Positions 16,527-24,697 of a stretch of DNA of 50,049 nucleotides are shown here, piece after piece. Source of the DNA: Paracoccaceae bacterium (GTDB lineage: Bacteria; Pseudomonadota; Alphaproteobacteria; Rhodobacterales; Rhodobacteraceae). The stretch spans positions 1 to 50,049 of the forward strand of contig JAIXSA010000033.1 in NCBI GenBank assembly GCA_027484915.1, read 5' to 3'. The position numbers were made by a program, and so were the translations under genes. Positions within the stretch are counted from its first letter, which is position 1; the number at the start of each line of letters is the position of its first letter. The notes beneath the pieces are model-generated. The model worked only from the letters and a program-made list of their open reading frames with translations, was not told the DNA's origin and did no database searches.

Positions 16527-16646
16527 CGTCCTGGCCACGGCAAGTCCGGTTGGCGGGGCGAGCGGAGAACCATGTTCTTTTTTGATCCGGGTGGGAACCC
16601 GAACAAACTGCAGGGGGTTTGCGACATGGCAGCGATGTTCCGCTGA
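16527..16646 (+). pseudogene. Remnant of a second VOC gene (3' end, frameshifted)
   Basis: The last 25 codons before a TGA at 16644-16646 read TMFFFDPGGNPNKLQG then VCDMAAMFR. This aligns residue for residue with the end of the intact VOC gene just upstream (TMFFRDPSGNPIEVKG then FARMEAVFEG). At DNA level the similarity extends back to CGTCCTG at 16527, equivalent to 16354 in the intact gene, but about 7 nt are missing just before the TMFF block, breaking the frame. Nothing like the first two thirds of the gene is present. A tandem duplication followed by decay explains this best. Confidence 0.75.
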
Positions 16647-16715
16647 CCAGAGCGGGGAAGGGCGAAACAAGGGCCGGTCCCCGGGTGTCAGGTGTAGACT
16701 TGGCGCGGACTGACG

Positions 16716-18110
16716 GTGTTGTTGCGACGAGGATACCCTCTGCCCACCAAGACTTCGCTGCGTCCCCCCGTGTCCGATATCATCGAGGGCGTCCAGATCG
16801 GCATCTATGTCTGGCTCCCGCCGACGGACGAACTTCACTGGTCGGCCGAGCTTGTCGGACTTTACGGCGTGACGGAAGCCCCAACCACCGAGCAGGAGTT
16901 TGCGAAGCTTCTGCACCCCTTGGACCGAACGCGCGTCGAGGGCGAGACGTCGACCTTTCTGGGGTCGGACGCGCAGGGCTACAGCCATTCCTTTCGCATC
17001 CTGCGGCCCGATGGCAGCGAGCGGATGATCCTGGATCGCGCGGTGATCCAGCGGGACGCGGCGGGAAAGGCGCAGGTCGTGCGGGGCGTCAACGTGGACG
17101 TGACGGACGACGTCCGCTTCATGGAGTCGCTGGAGGACCGGCTGCGGGCCAGCGAGGGACGCTATGCCAAGCTGTTCGATGCCATCGACGAAGGCTTCTG
17201 CATCGTCGAGGTGCAGCAGGCCCGGCCGGATGGCAGGGTCGACTACCGGGTCATCGAGGCCAACCCTGCCTTCTATGCCAGGACCGGCTTTCCGCCGGAT
17301 ATCCTGGGGGCCTGGCTGCGCGAGGCCGCGCCGGGACTGGAGGAACACTGGTTCGAAACCTATGGCCTGGTGGCGCGGACCGGCACACCGATCCGGTTTG
17401 CCGATGCCTCGAAGCTGCTGGGGCGCTGGTTCGACGTCTATGCCTTTCCCATCGACGCGCCGGGTGACAACCATGTGGCGATCCTGTTCAACGACATCTC
17501 GGCGCGCATGGCCCAGGAAGAGCACACCCAAGCGCTGATCGAGGAGATCAATCACCGATCAAAGAACATGCTGGGCGTGATCCAGGCCATTGCCCGGCAG
17601 ACCGCAGTCGCGGGGACCGAGGCGTTTCTGGACCGTTTCGGCAAGCGGATCTGGGCGCTTGCGGCCTCGAACGACCTTCTGGCGCGCAATGGGTGGGGCG
17701 CGGTCGCGCTGGAGGAGCTTATCAGGTCGCAGCTGACGCCCTTCGCCGACCAGATCGGCCAGCGCATCCTGCTGGACGGACTACATGTGCAGTTGAACGC
17801 CTCGGCCACGCGGTCGTTGGGGATGGCCTTCCATGAGCTTGCCACCAACGCCGCGAAGTATGGCGCGCTGTCGGATGTGGGTGGAAGCATCCGGATCGCC
17901 TGGTCGATCAAGCCGGAAGACCGCCGCATCCTGCGCATTTCCTGGGTCGAGTCCGGAGGTCCCCCGGTGATGCCACCGGAGCGGAGCGGTTTCGGCTCGA
18001 AGGTGACAAAGCAGATGGTCGAGGCCGAGACGAAGGGCCGCGTTACGGTGGATTATGCGGCGGACGGGCTGTGCTGGTGCCTTGAAGCGCCCCTTGACCC
18101 CTTGATCTGA
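16716..18110 (+). CDS. HWE-family sensor histidine kinase with two PAS domains
   Basis: A 464-aa cytoplasmic sensor kinase without membrane helices. Two PAS-like domains span about 20-135 and 145-265 (EGVQIGIYVWLP; FDAIDEGFCIVEVQ). The catalytic core is of the HWE/HisKA2 type: phospho-acceptor His280 in EEINHRSKNMLGVIQAIARQ, N-box HELATNAAKYGALS (373-386) and the diagnostic WVE at 410-412. The family often senses light or redox through PAS-bound flavin; the first PAS lacks the GRNCRFLQ motif of LOV domains. No response regulator is adjacent, so it is an orphan kinase. The GTG start at 16716 is uncertain because no good ribosome binding site precedes it. Confidence 0.92.
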   Translation: MLLRRGYPLPTKTSLRPPVSDIIEGVQIGIYVWLPPTDELHWSAELVGLYGVTEAPTTEQEFAKLLHPLDRTRVEGETSTFLGSDAQGYSHSFRILRPDGSERMILDRAVIQRDAAGKAQVVRGVNVDVTDDVRFMESLEDRLRASEGRYAKLFDAIDEGFCIVEVQQARPDGRVDYRVIEANPAFYARTGFPPDILGAWLREAAPGLEEHWFETYGLVARTGTPIRFADASKLLGRWFDVYAFPIDAPGDNHVAILFNDISARMAQEEHTQALIEEINHRSKNMLGVIQAIARQTAVAGTEAFLDRFGKRIWALAASNDLLARNGWGAVALEELIRSQLTPFADQIGQRILLDGLHVQLNASATRSLGMAFHELATNAAKYGALSDVGGSIRIAWSIKPEDRRILRISWVESGGPPVMPPERSGFGSKVTKQMVEAETKGRVTVDYAADGLCWCLEAPLDPLI

Positions 18111-18185
18111 CCCGTCGCCGTTTCGAATCCGATTGCCATTGCTGCGTGTCCGGCCAACTCTTGCCCGCAAACAAGGGGGTACGGC

Positions 18186-19943
18186 ATGGCGACGGAATCC
18201 GCGGGCGTTGATCTTGTTTCGGTGGTGACCTTGCTGGGCGCGGCCGTGGTGGCGGTGCCGGTGTTCAAGCGGATCGGGCTGGGGTCGGTCCTGGGGTATC
18301 TGGCGGCCGGGCTGGCGATCGGGCCGTTCGGGCTGGGGCTTTTCTCGGACCCGATGGCGATCCTGCATGTCGCCGAACTCGGCGTGGTGATGTTCCTTTT
18401 CATCATCGGGCTGGAGATGGAGCCGTCAAAGCTTTGGGCGATGCGGCGGGATATTCTGGGGTTGGGGCTGCTTCAGGTCCTTTTGTGCGTGGGCCTGTTG
18501 GGGCTGGTGGGCGTGGCGCTGGGCTATCCCTATGCGGGGTCGCTGATTGCGGGCGCGGGGTTCACGCTAACCTCGACCGCCATCGTGATGCAGATGCTGC
18601 AGGAGCGGGGGGATATTTCGGCGCCGAAGGGCCAGCGGATCGTCTCGATCCTTTTGCTGGAGGACCTGGCGATTGTGCCCTTGCTGGCGCTGGTCGCGTT
18701 TCTGGCGCCTGGCGGTGGGGAGGTCACGCTCATGGACCGTGCGCAGGGCATCGGGATCGGGCTTGCGGCGATTGCGGCGCTGGTGGTGGCGGGGGTGTAC
18801 CTGCTGAACCCGATGTTCAGGCTGCTGGCGGCGGCGCGGGCGCGAGAGGTGATGACGGCGGCAGCGCTGCTGGTGGTGCTGGGGGCCGCACTTTGGATGC
18901 AGCTTGGCGGGCTGTCGGCGGCAATGGGGGCGTTCCTGGCTGGGGTGCTTTTGTCGGAGTCGAGTTTCCGGCACCAGCTTGAGACGGATGTGGAGCCGTT
19001 CCGGGGGATCCTTCTGGGCCTCTTCTTCCTGGCCGTCGGCATGGCGCTGGACCTTTCGGTTATCGCAGACAACTGGCGGCTGATCGCCGTGAGCGTCCTG
19101 TCGCTGATGGTGCTGAAATCGCTGATCATCTATGCGGTGGCCCGGGTCAACAAGGCGACCCATGCCGAGGCGCTGGAGCGGACGGTGCTGATGGCGCAGG
19201 GCGGCGAGTTCGCCTTTGTCCTTTATTCGGCGGCGCTGGCGGTCGGGCTGCTGACCGGGGAGGACGCGGCGATCCTGAACGCGATCATCATCGTCTCGAT
19301 GGCGCTGACGCCCTTGATGGTGATCCTGCATGACCGGTTCCGCCGCGCGCCGCAGGTGTCGCTGGAGGGGATGGAGGCGCCCGACGGGCTGAAGGGGCAG
19401 GTGCTGGTCGTGGGCTTTGGCCGCTTTGGCCAGATCGCAAGCCAGCCCCTTCTGGCGCGGCGGGTGGAGGTCACGATCATCGACGATGACCCCGAGATGA
19501 TCCGCGCGGCCGAGACCTTCGGCTTCAAGGTTTGGTTCGGGGACGGGACGCGTTTGGACATCCTGAAGGCGGCGGGGGCCGAGACGGCGCGGGCGGTGCT
19601 GATCGCCACCGACAACAAGGAGACGACCACGCGGATTGCCAAGCTGGTGAAGCACGAGTTCCCCGGCGCGGTGGTGCTGGCACGCGCCTGGGACCGGGCG
19701 CATGCGCTGGAGCTGATCCGCGAGGGCGTCGATCACCAGATGCGCGAGGTCTTCCACTCGGCGCTGGCGCTGGGAAGCGAGGCGCTGGAGGTGCTGGGGG
19801 TCGACCCCGACGACATCGGGGCGATCCAGGAGGGCATCCTGCGGCGTGATGCCGAAAGGCTGGCATTGCAGATGACGGGCGACATCTATTCCGGCAAGAG
19901 CCTGATCATCGGCAATGCCGAACACACGGTGAAGGCGTCCTAG
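18186..19943 (+). CDS. Monovalent cation:proton antiporter-2 (KefB/KefC-type)
   Basis: A 585-aa CPA2 transporter, expected to exchange K+ (or Na+) for H+ across the inner membrane. About twelve membrane helices fill residues 10-385. The Kef-type regulatory loop HQLETDVEPFRG lies near residue 260. The C-terminus carries a TrkA-N/RCK nucleotide-binding domain (about 398-510) with the Rossmann signature VVGFGRFGQ and the acidic strand end IIDDD. In KefC this domain binds glutathione adducts, and opening protects against electrophiles. No KefF/KefG ancillary oxidoreductase is adjacent. AAGGGGG lies just before the ATG. The stop overlaps the convergent thioesterase gene by 4 bp. Confidence 0.92.
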   Translation: MATESAGVDLVSVVTLLGAAVVAVPVFKRIGLGSVLGYLAAGLAIGPFGLGLFSDPMAILHVAELGVVMFLFIIGLEMEPSKLWAMRRDILGLGLLQVLLCVGLLGLVGVALGYPYAGSLIAGAGFTLTSTAIVMQMLQERGDISAPKGQRIVSILLLEDLAIVPLLALVAFLAPGGGEVTLMDRAQGIGIGLAAIAALVVAGVYLLNPMFRLLAAARAREVMTAAALLVVLGAALWMQLGGLSAAMGAFLAGVLLSESSFRHQLETDVEPFRGILLGLFFLAVGMALDLSVIADNWRLIAVSVLSLMVLKSLIIYAVARVNKATHAEALERTVLMAQGGEFAFVLYSAALAVGLLTGEDAAILNAIIIVSMALTPLMVILHDRFRRAPQVSLEGMEAPDGLKGQVLVVGFGRFGQIASQPLLARRVEVTIIDDDPEMIRAAETFGFKVWFGDGTRLDILKAAGAETARAVLIATDNKETTTRIAKLVKHEFPGAVVLARAWDRAHALELIREGVDHQMREVFHSALALGSEALEVLGVDPDDIGAIQEGILRRDAERLALQMTGDIYSGKSLIIGNAEHTVKAS

Positions 19944-20392
19944 GCGGGCGCCCCTACAGCGCGACGCTCGGTCGGTTCGGGCGGGGTCATCAGGCTTTCC
20001 AGCTTGGCCTTTACCGCCTCGGGCCAGGGCATCGAGGTATGCTTGTCGAGCCAGGAGGCCGCAAGGACCTGTTCCACCGACCAGCGGTGTTCGTCGCCGC
20101 AGTGGATGGTGTGGTGGAGGCGGACCGAGGATTTGCCGACCTTCAGGATCGAGATGCGGAAGGTCAGCTTGTCGCCGAAGAACGAGGGCTTCGAGAAGTC
20201 GCAGGACAGATGCACGGTGGGCGTGCCCCAGCGCTCGTTCCAGATGATCTCGTGCCAGGGCCAGCCGATGTGGGCCCAGAACTCCTCGACCACGCCGTTC
20301 AGGATGTTGAGATAGGCCGGGTAATAGGCGGTGCCCGAGATGTCGCAATCGCCGAAATGCAGCATGCGGTCGGTGGTGTAGCAGACGGTCAT
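19940..20392 (-). CDS. Acyl-CoA thioesterase, 4HBT hot-dog family
   Basis: A 150-aa single hot-dog-fold thioesterase. The active-site region HFGDCDISGTAYYPAYLN (about 12-29) holds the catalytic-type Asp (D15/D17) and the Tyr/Pro-rich turn of the 4-hydroxybenzoyl-CoA thioesterase group. A central helix (VVEEFWAHIGW) and later strands complete the fold. It hydrolyses an acyl- or aroyl-CoA; the substrate is not assignable, and no aromatic degradation genes are nearby. It is convergent with the antiporter gene (4-bp overlap). The 226 bp upstream, to the HxlR gene, hold no credible gene, only GC-rich inverted repeats such as GGCGGGTTTCGCCC. Confidence 0.88.
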   Translation of the reverse strand: MTVCYTTDRMLHFGDCDISGTAYYPAYLNILNGVVEEFWAHIGWPWHEIIWNERWGTPTVHLSCDFSKPSFFGDKLTFRISILKVGKSSVRLHHTIHCGDEHRWSVEQVLAASWLDKHTSMPWPEAVKAKLESLMTPPEPTERRAVGAPA

Positions 20393-20618
20393 TCCTGTCC
20401 CCCTTTTGCGCCAAGGGTGGCGGGTTTCGCCCGCTTGTCAATCCAGTGCAAGGCGGTGGTGTCCTTGGTCTGGCGCAGCAGGCAGTGGGCGGTGGAGGAG
20501 CGGAGGCCGCCCCGCCAAGACCCCCGACGCGGCGGGGTTTATCGGCTTGATCGGGGAGGGAGGACACGGTCTGGTGCGATCCGGTCGCCCGGCAGTGGCC
20601 GCCGGGCCGGCCCTTGGC

Positions 20619-21065
20619 CTAGATCGTGGGCGGGGTGCGGCGGCGGGCGACGACCGCCCCCACCTCTGGCGCTCGACCGTCCGCAGTCTGGAAGCCCAAG
20701 CTGACCTCGGCGCCGGTTGCGGCGTCGCGGAAGGTGACCGGACCGGGGCCCAGCCAGGCATCGCCCCATTGCGTCAGCGCAACGATCACCGGCTTGAGGT
20801 CCAGGCCCTTGCGGGTCAGGTGGTATTCGACGTGATCGGACCGTGACATGGGTGTCCGGATTTCCATCAGCCCGGCGGCGACCAGTCCCTCAAGCCTGCG
20901 GGCCAGGATGTTGGTCGCGATCCCCAGGCTTTCGGTGAACTGCGAGTAGCGGACATAGCCACGGAACATGGCGTCGCGCAGGATCAGCAGCGTCCAGCGT
21001 TCGCCGACGATTTCCAGCGCGCGGGCGGCCGAGCAGTCCTGTCCGGGGTAGGTCTTGCCAAGCAT
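20619..21065 (-). CDS. HxlR-family winged-helix transcriptional regulator
   Basis: A 148-aa DNA-binding protein. The HxlR winged helix-turn-helix occupies about residues 10-105. The conserved Cys11 in QDCSAARALEIVGERWTLLI is the residue used by many HxlR proteins to sense electrophiles or oxidants, RYSQFTESLGIATNILARRL forms the recognition helix, and VEYHLTRKG the wing. It is divergent from an atypical SDR gene. Two nearly identical palindromes in the 80-bp gap are its obvious operators, so it probably represses both genes. No Shine-Dalgarno sequence is seen before its ATG. Confidence 0.92.
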   Translation of the reverse strand: MLGKTYPGQDCSAARALEIVGERWTLLILRDAMFRGYVRYSQFTESLGIATNILARRLEGLVAAGLMEIRTPMSRSDHVEYHLTRKGLDLKPVIVALTQWGDAWLGPGPVTFRDAATGAEVSLGFQTADGRAPEVGAVVARRRTPPTI

Positions 21066-21085
21066 GGGCGCATCTAGCCGGTTAC

Positions 21086-21129
21086 GCTTGCATCATGCAA
21101 CAGGCTGTGCAAGCTTGCATGATGCAAGC
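21086..21129. promoter_or_regulatory. Two palindromic operators, probably for the HxlR regulator
   Basis: Site 1 centres on base 21094 and reads GCTTGCAT-C-ATGCAA (21086-21100). Site 2 centres on 21121 and is a perfect 17-bp palindrome GCTTGCAT-G-ATGCAAGC (21113-21129). The centres are 27 bp apart, a little under three helical turns. They lie 20-65 bp upstream of the HxlR ATG and just before the SDR ribosome binding site (GGAGGA at 21136-21141). A dimeric HxlR protein bound here would block both divergent promoters. Confidence 0.85.
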
Positions 21130-21145
21130 GAATATGGAGGATGAC

Positions 21146-21943
21146 ATGCGGTTCCAGGACAAGGTTGCGGTGGTGTTCGGTGGCAGTGGTGCGATCGGGG
21201 CGGCAGTGGCCGGGGTTCTGGCGCGGGAGGGGGCGACCGTCCACCTTGTGGCGCGGGGGCGGGACCGGCTGGACCGCATCGCCGGGGACATCGTGGCAGG
21301 GGGTGGCATTGCGCAATCCGTGCCAGTCGATGTGCTGGACGCGGACCGGCTGGGCAAGAGCATGTCCGCTGTCGCGGCAGAGGGCGGCGGGATCGACGTC
21401 GTCGTGAATGCCACCGCCTTTGCGCATGACCAGGGCAAGCAGCTGGCGCAGCTCTCGGCGGCAGAATTCAGCGCAGGTTTCGCGCCGGGGCTGATGGCCG
21501 CCTTCGGCATCGCGCAGGCGGTTGTTCCGCACATGGGGCGGGACCGCGCCGGGGTCATTGTGACCGTCGTCCCCCCCGCCGGACCGATGGCGATGCCGGG
21601 CCATCTGGGACATATCGCGGGCTGCGCAGGGTTGGAGGCGTTCTCGCGGGCGCTGGCCAGTGAGCTTGGACCGCAAAACATCCGCGTGCTGTGCCTGCGC
21701 AGCCATGCGATCCCCGAGGCGCTGGCGGCGGGGTCCTATACGCGCGACCTCTTCGCGCCGAAGGCGGCGGCGATGGGGCTGTCGGTCGAGGATTGGGTGC
21801 AAGGTGCCTCGAGCAGCACGATGCTGGGCCGCCTGCCCACCCTGGCGCAGGTCGCGGACACGGTGGCCTTCCTGGCCAGCGACGCGGCCGGGGCGATGAC
21901 CGCGGCCGTGGTGAACATGACGGCGGGGGCTGTGCCGGATTAG
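21146..21943 (+). CDS. Atypical short-chain dehydrogenase/reductase lacking the catalytic Tyr and Lys
   Basis: A 265-aa Rossmann-fold protein of the classical SDR size. The cofactor loop is GGSGAIG (12-18) and the strand DVVVNATAF replaces the usual NNAG block. Where active SDRs have Ser plus YxxxK, this one has TVVPPAG and H156-IAG-C160, so the Tyr is His, the Lys is Cys and the Ser is missing. Either the chemistry differs or the protein binds rather than converts its ligand. The ATG at 21146 with GGAGGA just upstream is preferred; the in-frame ATG at 21095 lies inside an operator. It is under apparent HxlR control, so it may serve in response to an electrophile or quinone. It ends in a 4-bp convergent overlap with the Lrp gene. 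Confidence 0.85.
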   Translation: MRFQDKVAVVFGGSGAIGAAVAGVLAREGATVHLVARGRDRLDRIAGDIVAGGGIAQSVPVDVLDADRLGKSMSAVAAEGGGIDVVVNATAFAHDQGKQLAQLSAAEFSAGFAPGLMAAFGIAQAVVPHMGRDRAGVIVTVVPPAGPMAMPGHLGHIAGCAGLEAFSRALASELGPQNIRVLCLRSHAIPEALAAGSYTRDLFAPKAAAMGLSVEDWVQGASSSTMLGRLPTLAQVADTVAFLASDAAGAMTAAVVNMTAGAVPD

Positions 21944-22392
21944 GCGCGGTCGTCCTTGGGGCTGCCCATCACGACGAAGGTGGTGATGGCGCGGACCTGG
22001 GGAAGGGTGCCAAGAACCTCGGTATGCCAGTGCTTGTAGGCGGCAAGGTCGGCGCATTCGACGCGGAGGAGGTATTCGACGGTGCCGGTGATGTTGTGAC
22101 ACTCCCTCACTTCCGGGGCGCGGGAAGCGGCGCGTTCGAAGGCCTCTTGCGCGACCTTGGTGTGGGTGCCGAGGCCGACGGTGACGTAGGCCACGAAGCC
22201 GATGCCAAGCTTCGTGGGGTCAAGGACGGCGCGGTAGGACTTGATGATGCCCGCCTTTTCCAGCGCCTGGACGCGGCGGAGGCAGGCCGAGGGCGACAGG
22301 CCCACACGGTCGGCGAGCGCCAGGTTCGGCTGGCGGGCGTCCCGGGCAAGTTCGCGCAATATCCGGTGGTCGATGTCGTCAAGTTTCGTCAT
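21940..22392 (-). CDS. Lrp/AsnC-family transcriptional regulator
   Basis: A 150-aa leucine-responsive-type regulator: helix-turn-helix at about residues 1-60 (DDIDHRILRELARDARQPNLALADRVGLSPSACLRRV, broken here only for description) and a C-terminal RAM/AsnC ligand-binding domain (about 70-145). These proteins bind an amino acid and act as octamers. The start at 22392 fits the family's MTKLDDIDHRIL opening; a codon further upstream at 22422 would add ten unrelated residues. It is divergent from a LysE-type amino-acid exporter 73 bp away, so it very likely controls that exporter in response to the exported amino acid. Confidence 0.93.
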   Translation of the reverse strand: MTKLDDIDHRILRELARDARQPNLALADRVGLSPSACLRRVQALEKAGIIKSYRAVLDPTKLGIGFVAYVTVGLGTHTKVAQEAFERAASRAPEVRECHNITGTVEYLLRVECADLAAYKHWHTEVLGTLPQVRAITTFVVMGSPKDDRA

Positions 22393-22465
22393 TTGTTGTG
22401 AAGATAGACGGTCATGTCGCATCTTTGCAATCCTTCGTCACGCCGGGCGCTGCAGGATTGTGGGC

Positions 22466-23065
22466 ATGACACACGAGTTGCTTCTTGCCCTGCTGGGCTT
22501 CGCCTTCGTCACCTCGGTCACGCCGGGGCCGAACAACATGATGCTCTTGGCGAGCGGGGTGAACTTCGGGTTCCGCCGGACGGTGCCGCATATGCTGGGG
22601 ATCAGCATGGGGCATGCGCTGATGGTGTTCCTGGTGGGGCTGGGGCTGGCGGGCGCGTTCAAGGCCTGGCCGCCGGCGCTTTTGGCGCTGAAGGTGGCCT
22701 CGGTGGCCTACATGCTGTGGCTGGCCTGGAAGATCGCGCAATCCGGTGCGCCGGGCGAGGGGCGGGCCAGGCCGCAGCCGATGACCTTCCTGCAGGCGGC
22801 GGCGTTCCAGTGGGTGAACCCGAAAGCCTGGGCAATGGCGCTGGGGGCTGTTTCGGCCTATGTGGTCGAGCCGTCAGCCCTGGCCTATGCCGCGGTGGCG
22901 GGGTCCTTTGCGCTGGTCAACCTGCCTTCGGTCGCGGTCTGGGCGGGTGCGGGACAGGTGGTCCGGCGTTGGCTGGAGGGGCCGGGGCGGCTGCGGGCGT
23001 TCAACTGGACGATGGCGGGGCTGCTGGTTCTGTCCCTTTGGCCGGTTGTCACGCTGCAAATCTAG
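22466..23065 (+). CDS. LysE/RhtB-family amino-acid exporter
   Basis: A 199-aa inner-membrane protein with about six hydrophobic helices. The LysE/RhtB signature TPGPNNMMLLASGVNFG (19-35) follows the first helix, and FQWVNPKAWAMALGA marks the second half. Such proteins export amino acids such as threonine, homoserine or leucine with proton exchange; the substrate is not readable. Its divergent Lrp-type neighbour is the probable regulator. The 73-bp gap has no obvious perfect palindrome. The start at 22466 fits the family N-terminus. Confidence 0.92.
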   Translation: MTHELLLALLGFAFVTSVTPGPNNMMLLASGVNFGFRRTVPHMLGISMGHALMVFLVGLGLAGAFKAWPPALLALKVASVAYMLWLAWKIAQSGAPGEGRARPQPMTFLQAAAFQWVNPKAWAMALGAVSAYVVEPSALAYAAVAGSFALVNLPSVAVWAGAGQVVRRWLEGPGRLRAFNWTMAGLLVLSLWPVVTLQI

Positions 23066-23149
23066 GCGGAGAAGGGCCGCGCGCTACTGCCGCTTATTGC
23101 GCTTGGTGCCGTCTCGGACCATTTGCCAACTGGTGACAAGGAGTGGCGC

Positions 23150-23725
23150 ATGGGTTGGGCAAGACGAATCCTTCGGGGGGGCTTGGCTCTCGCGGTCGTG
23201 GCCGTGGCAGGTTTGTGCGGCTATCTGAGCTATCTCGCGGTCACTGGAAACTTTCACCCGGTCGTGGCGAACGAGGTCTACCGGTCGGCGCAGGTGTCAG
23301 CAGAAGACATTGCCGCCTACCAGTCGGACTATGGCATCCGCAGCATCCTGAACCTGCGCGGGGCGGCCCCCGGCGAGGCTTGGTATGACGAGGAGGTTGC
23401 CGCCAGCGCGGCGCTGGGGGTGACGCATGTGGATTTCGCGATGAACGCCTCGGTCCAGGTCAGCGAGGCGGAGGCGGGCCGGCTGATCGCGTTGATGCGC
23501 GCGATGCCGAAGCCGCTGCTGGTGCATTGCCGGCACGGGTCGGACCGGACGGGGCTGGCGATGTCCCTGTATCTGGCGGCGATCAGCGGTGCGGATGAGG
23601 CGACGGCAGAGGGGCAGCTGTCGCTGTGGTACGGCCATTTCGCGGTGCCGGTGCTGTCGGACGCCTGGCCGATGGATCAAAGCTGGGAGCGGCTGGAAGA
23701 GGGCCTGGGCTTCGTCGAGAGCTGA
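23150..23725 (+). CDS. Membrane-anchored dual-specificity/tyrosine phosphatase
   Basis: A 191-aa protein with an N-terminal membrane helix (about 9-31, RGGLALAVVAVAGLCGYLSYL) and a cysteine phosphatase domain (about 40-190). The active-site loop is HCRHGSDRTG with Cys127 and Arg133, matching HCx5R. YRSAQVSAEDI and ILNLRG are typical of the group of bacterial phosphatases annotated as dual-specificity or SIW14-like. It would act on phosphotyrosine, phosphoserine or inositol phosphates at the periplasmic or cytoplasmic face; topology is uncertain. AAGGAG at 23138-23143 supports the ATG at 23150. Confidence 0.9.
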   Translation: MGWARRILRGGLALAVVAVAGLCGYLSYLAVTGNFHPVVANEVYRSAQVSAEDIAAYQSDYGIRSILNLRGAAPGEAWYDEEVAASAALGVTHVDFAMNASVQVSEAEAGRLIALMRAMPKPLLVHCRHGSDRTGLAMSLYLAAISGADEATAEGQLSLWYGHFAVPVLSDAWPMDQSWERLEEGLGFVES

Positions 23726-23728
23726 GGT

Positions 23729-24697
23729 CTAGCGGACCCAGAGGCTCTCGCGCTTCAGGGTGTTGCGGATCATCTGTTCGCGGCGGGGCAGGTTCGCCCG
23801 GTCAAACAGCGCCCGGGCCTTGGCGCCTTCGCCCTGGATCACCATGCGCTTGAAGGCGCCCCAGTGGCGCAGGTCTGGGCGAAGCTGGTCGGCCAGTGTC
23901 TCCAGCACCGCGACGGCCCGGTCGCGTTCGCGGGCATAGAGCAGCGGCAGAGTGCGGTAGTGGCAGGTGGCGCTGCCGTCGAGGGGGGCGAGGTCCGGGC
24001 CGGGGCGACCGCCGCCGAAGGAGTGGACGACGAGGGGCAGGGTGATCTGGTCGAGCCAGGGGTAAAGCTCCTGGCAGACCAGTTCCGGCGGCGGATTGGC
24101 GCGGATGTCCTTGGCCCAGGCGAGGAAGCGGTTGCCGAAGGCTCGCGGGCTTTCGTGGAAGAACCAGCCTGCGTTGAAGTAGAGGAAGCGCTGCCAGTAG
24201 TCCTCGGGGTGGCTGGGGTCGAGCGAGGTCTCGAAGTCGAGGTCAAAGCGGTCGTATAGCGACTTCCAGGTCTGAGTGGCGGTGGGGCCATAGAGTTCGA
24301 CCTTGGGCCAGGTGTTCTCGCGCCGCATCGAGGCGGAGGGTTTCGTGAAGTCGAAGGGGACCTGGCTGAGCGGGCCGGTGATCAGGGTGTCGGTGTCGAG
24401 AAAGAGGAAGGGCGCGTCGGGGAGTTCCGCCAGCGCCTCGATCTTGTTGCCGTTGGGATAGTCGGTCCCGAAGGCGCGGGTCTCGAAGGGCAGGATCGTC
24501 GCGCCGAGGGCTGTGAGCGTCTTGCGCGTGCGGTCGGAGATGCGGGGGTCGTCCTGCCATTTCGGCCCGGGTTGTGGTTCGGCAATGTAGAGGGTGCCGG
24601 GAAAGCCGGGGTCGGAGTGGCGGAGGGAGGCGGCGAGGAGGATCGCCTCATGCTCCAGGCGGCCGGCCTGGGCGATGGCGAGGAGGTTGAAGCTCAT
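23729..24697 (-). CDS. Glycosyltransferase-like protein (GT-A type DxD)
   Basis: A 322-aa cytoplasmic protein that I can place only by fold. The first third is a Rossmann-like half with alternating strands, ending in FLFLDTDTLI, where D101-T-D103 is a DxD-type metal/nucleotide-sugar motif. YFNAGWFFHESPRAFGNRFL near residue 175 is reminiscent of GT8-type transferases. No acceptor can be proposed. It overlaps the downstream end of the DDAH gene by 4 bp (ATGA), so the two are translationally coupled, although a functional link between arginine derivatives and sugar transfer is not obvious. Confidence 0.75.
   Translation of the reverse strand: MSFNLLAIAQAGRLEHEAILLAASLRHSDPGFPGTLYIAEPQPGPKWQDDPRISDRTRKTLTALGATILPFETRAFGTDYPNGNKIEALAELPDAPFLFLDTDTLITGPLSQVPFDFTKPSASMRRENTWPKVELYGPTATQTWKSLYDRFDLDFETSLDPSHPEDYWQRFLYFNAGWFFHESPRAFGNRFLAWAKDIRANPPPELVCQELYPWLDQITLPLVVHSFGGGRPGPDLAPLDGSATCHYRTLPLLYARERDRAVAVLETLADQLRPDLRHWGAFKRMVIQGEGAKARALFDRANLPRREQMIRNTLKRESLWVR

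Noticed and set aside
16590-16625. Possible EcfG-type stress promoter (GGAAC-N17-GGTT) before the HWE kinase
   Set aside because: The GGAAC lies inside the coding remnant of the decayed VOC gene (GGNPN), the -10 match is poor, and many Rhodobacterales lack this stress system.
20393-20618. GC-rich gap between the thioesterase and HxlR genes with several open frames
   Set aside because: Frames overlap each other and the flanking genes, and no protein-like sequence was found.
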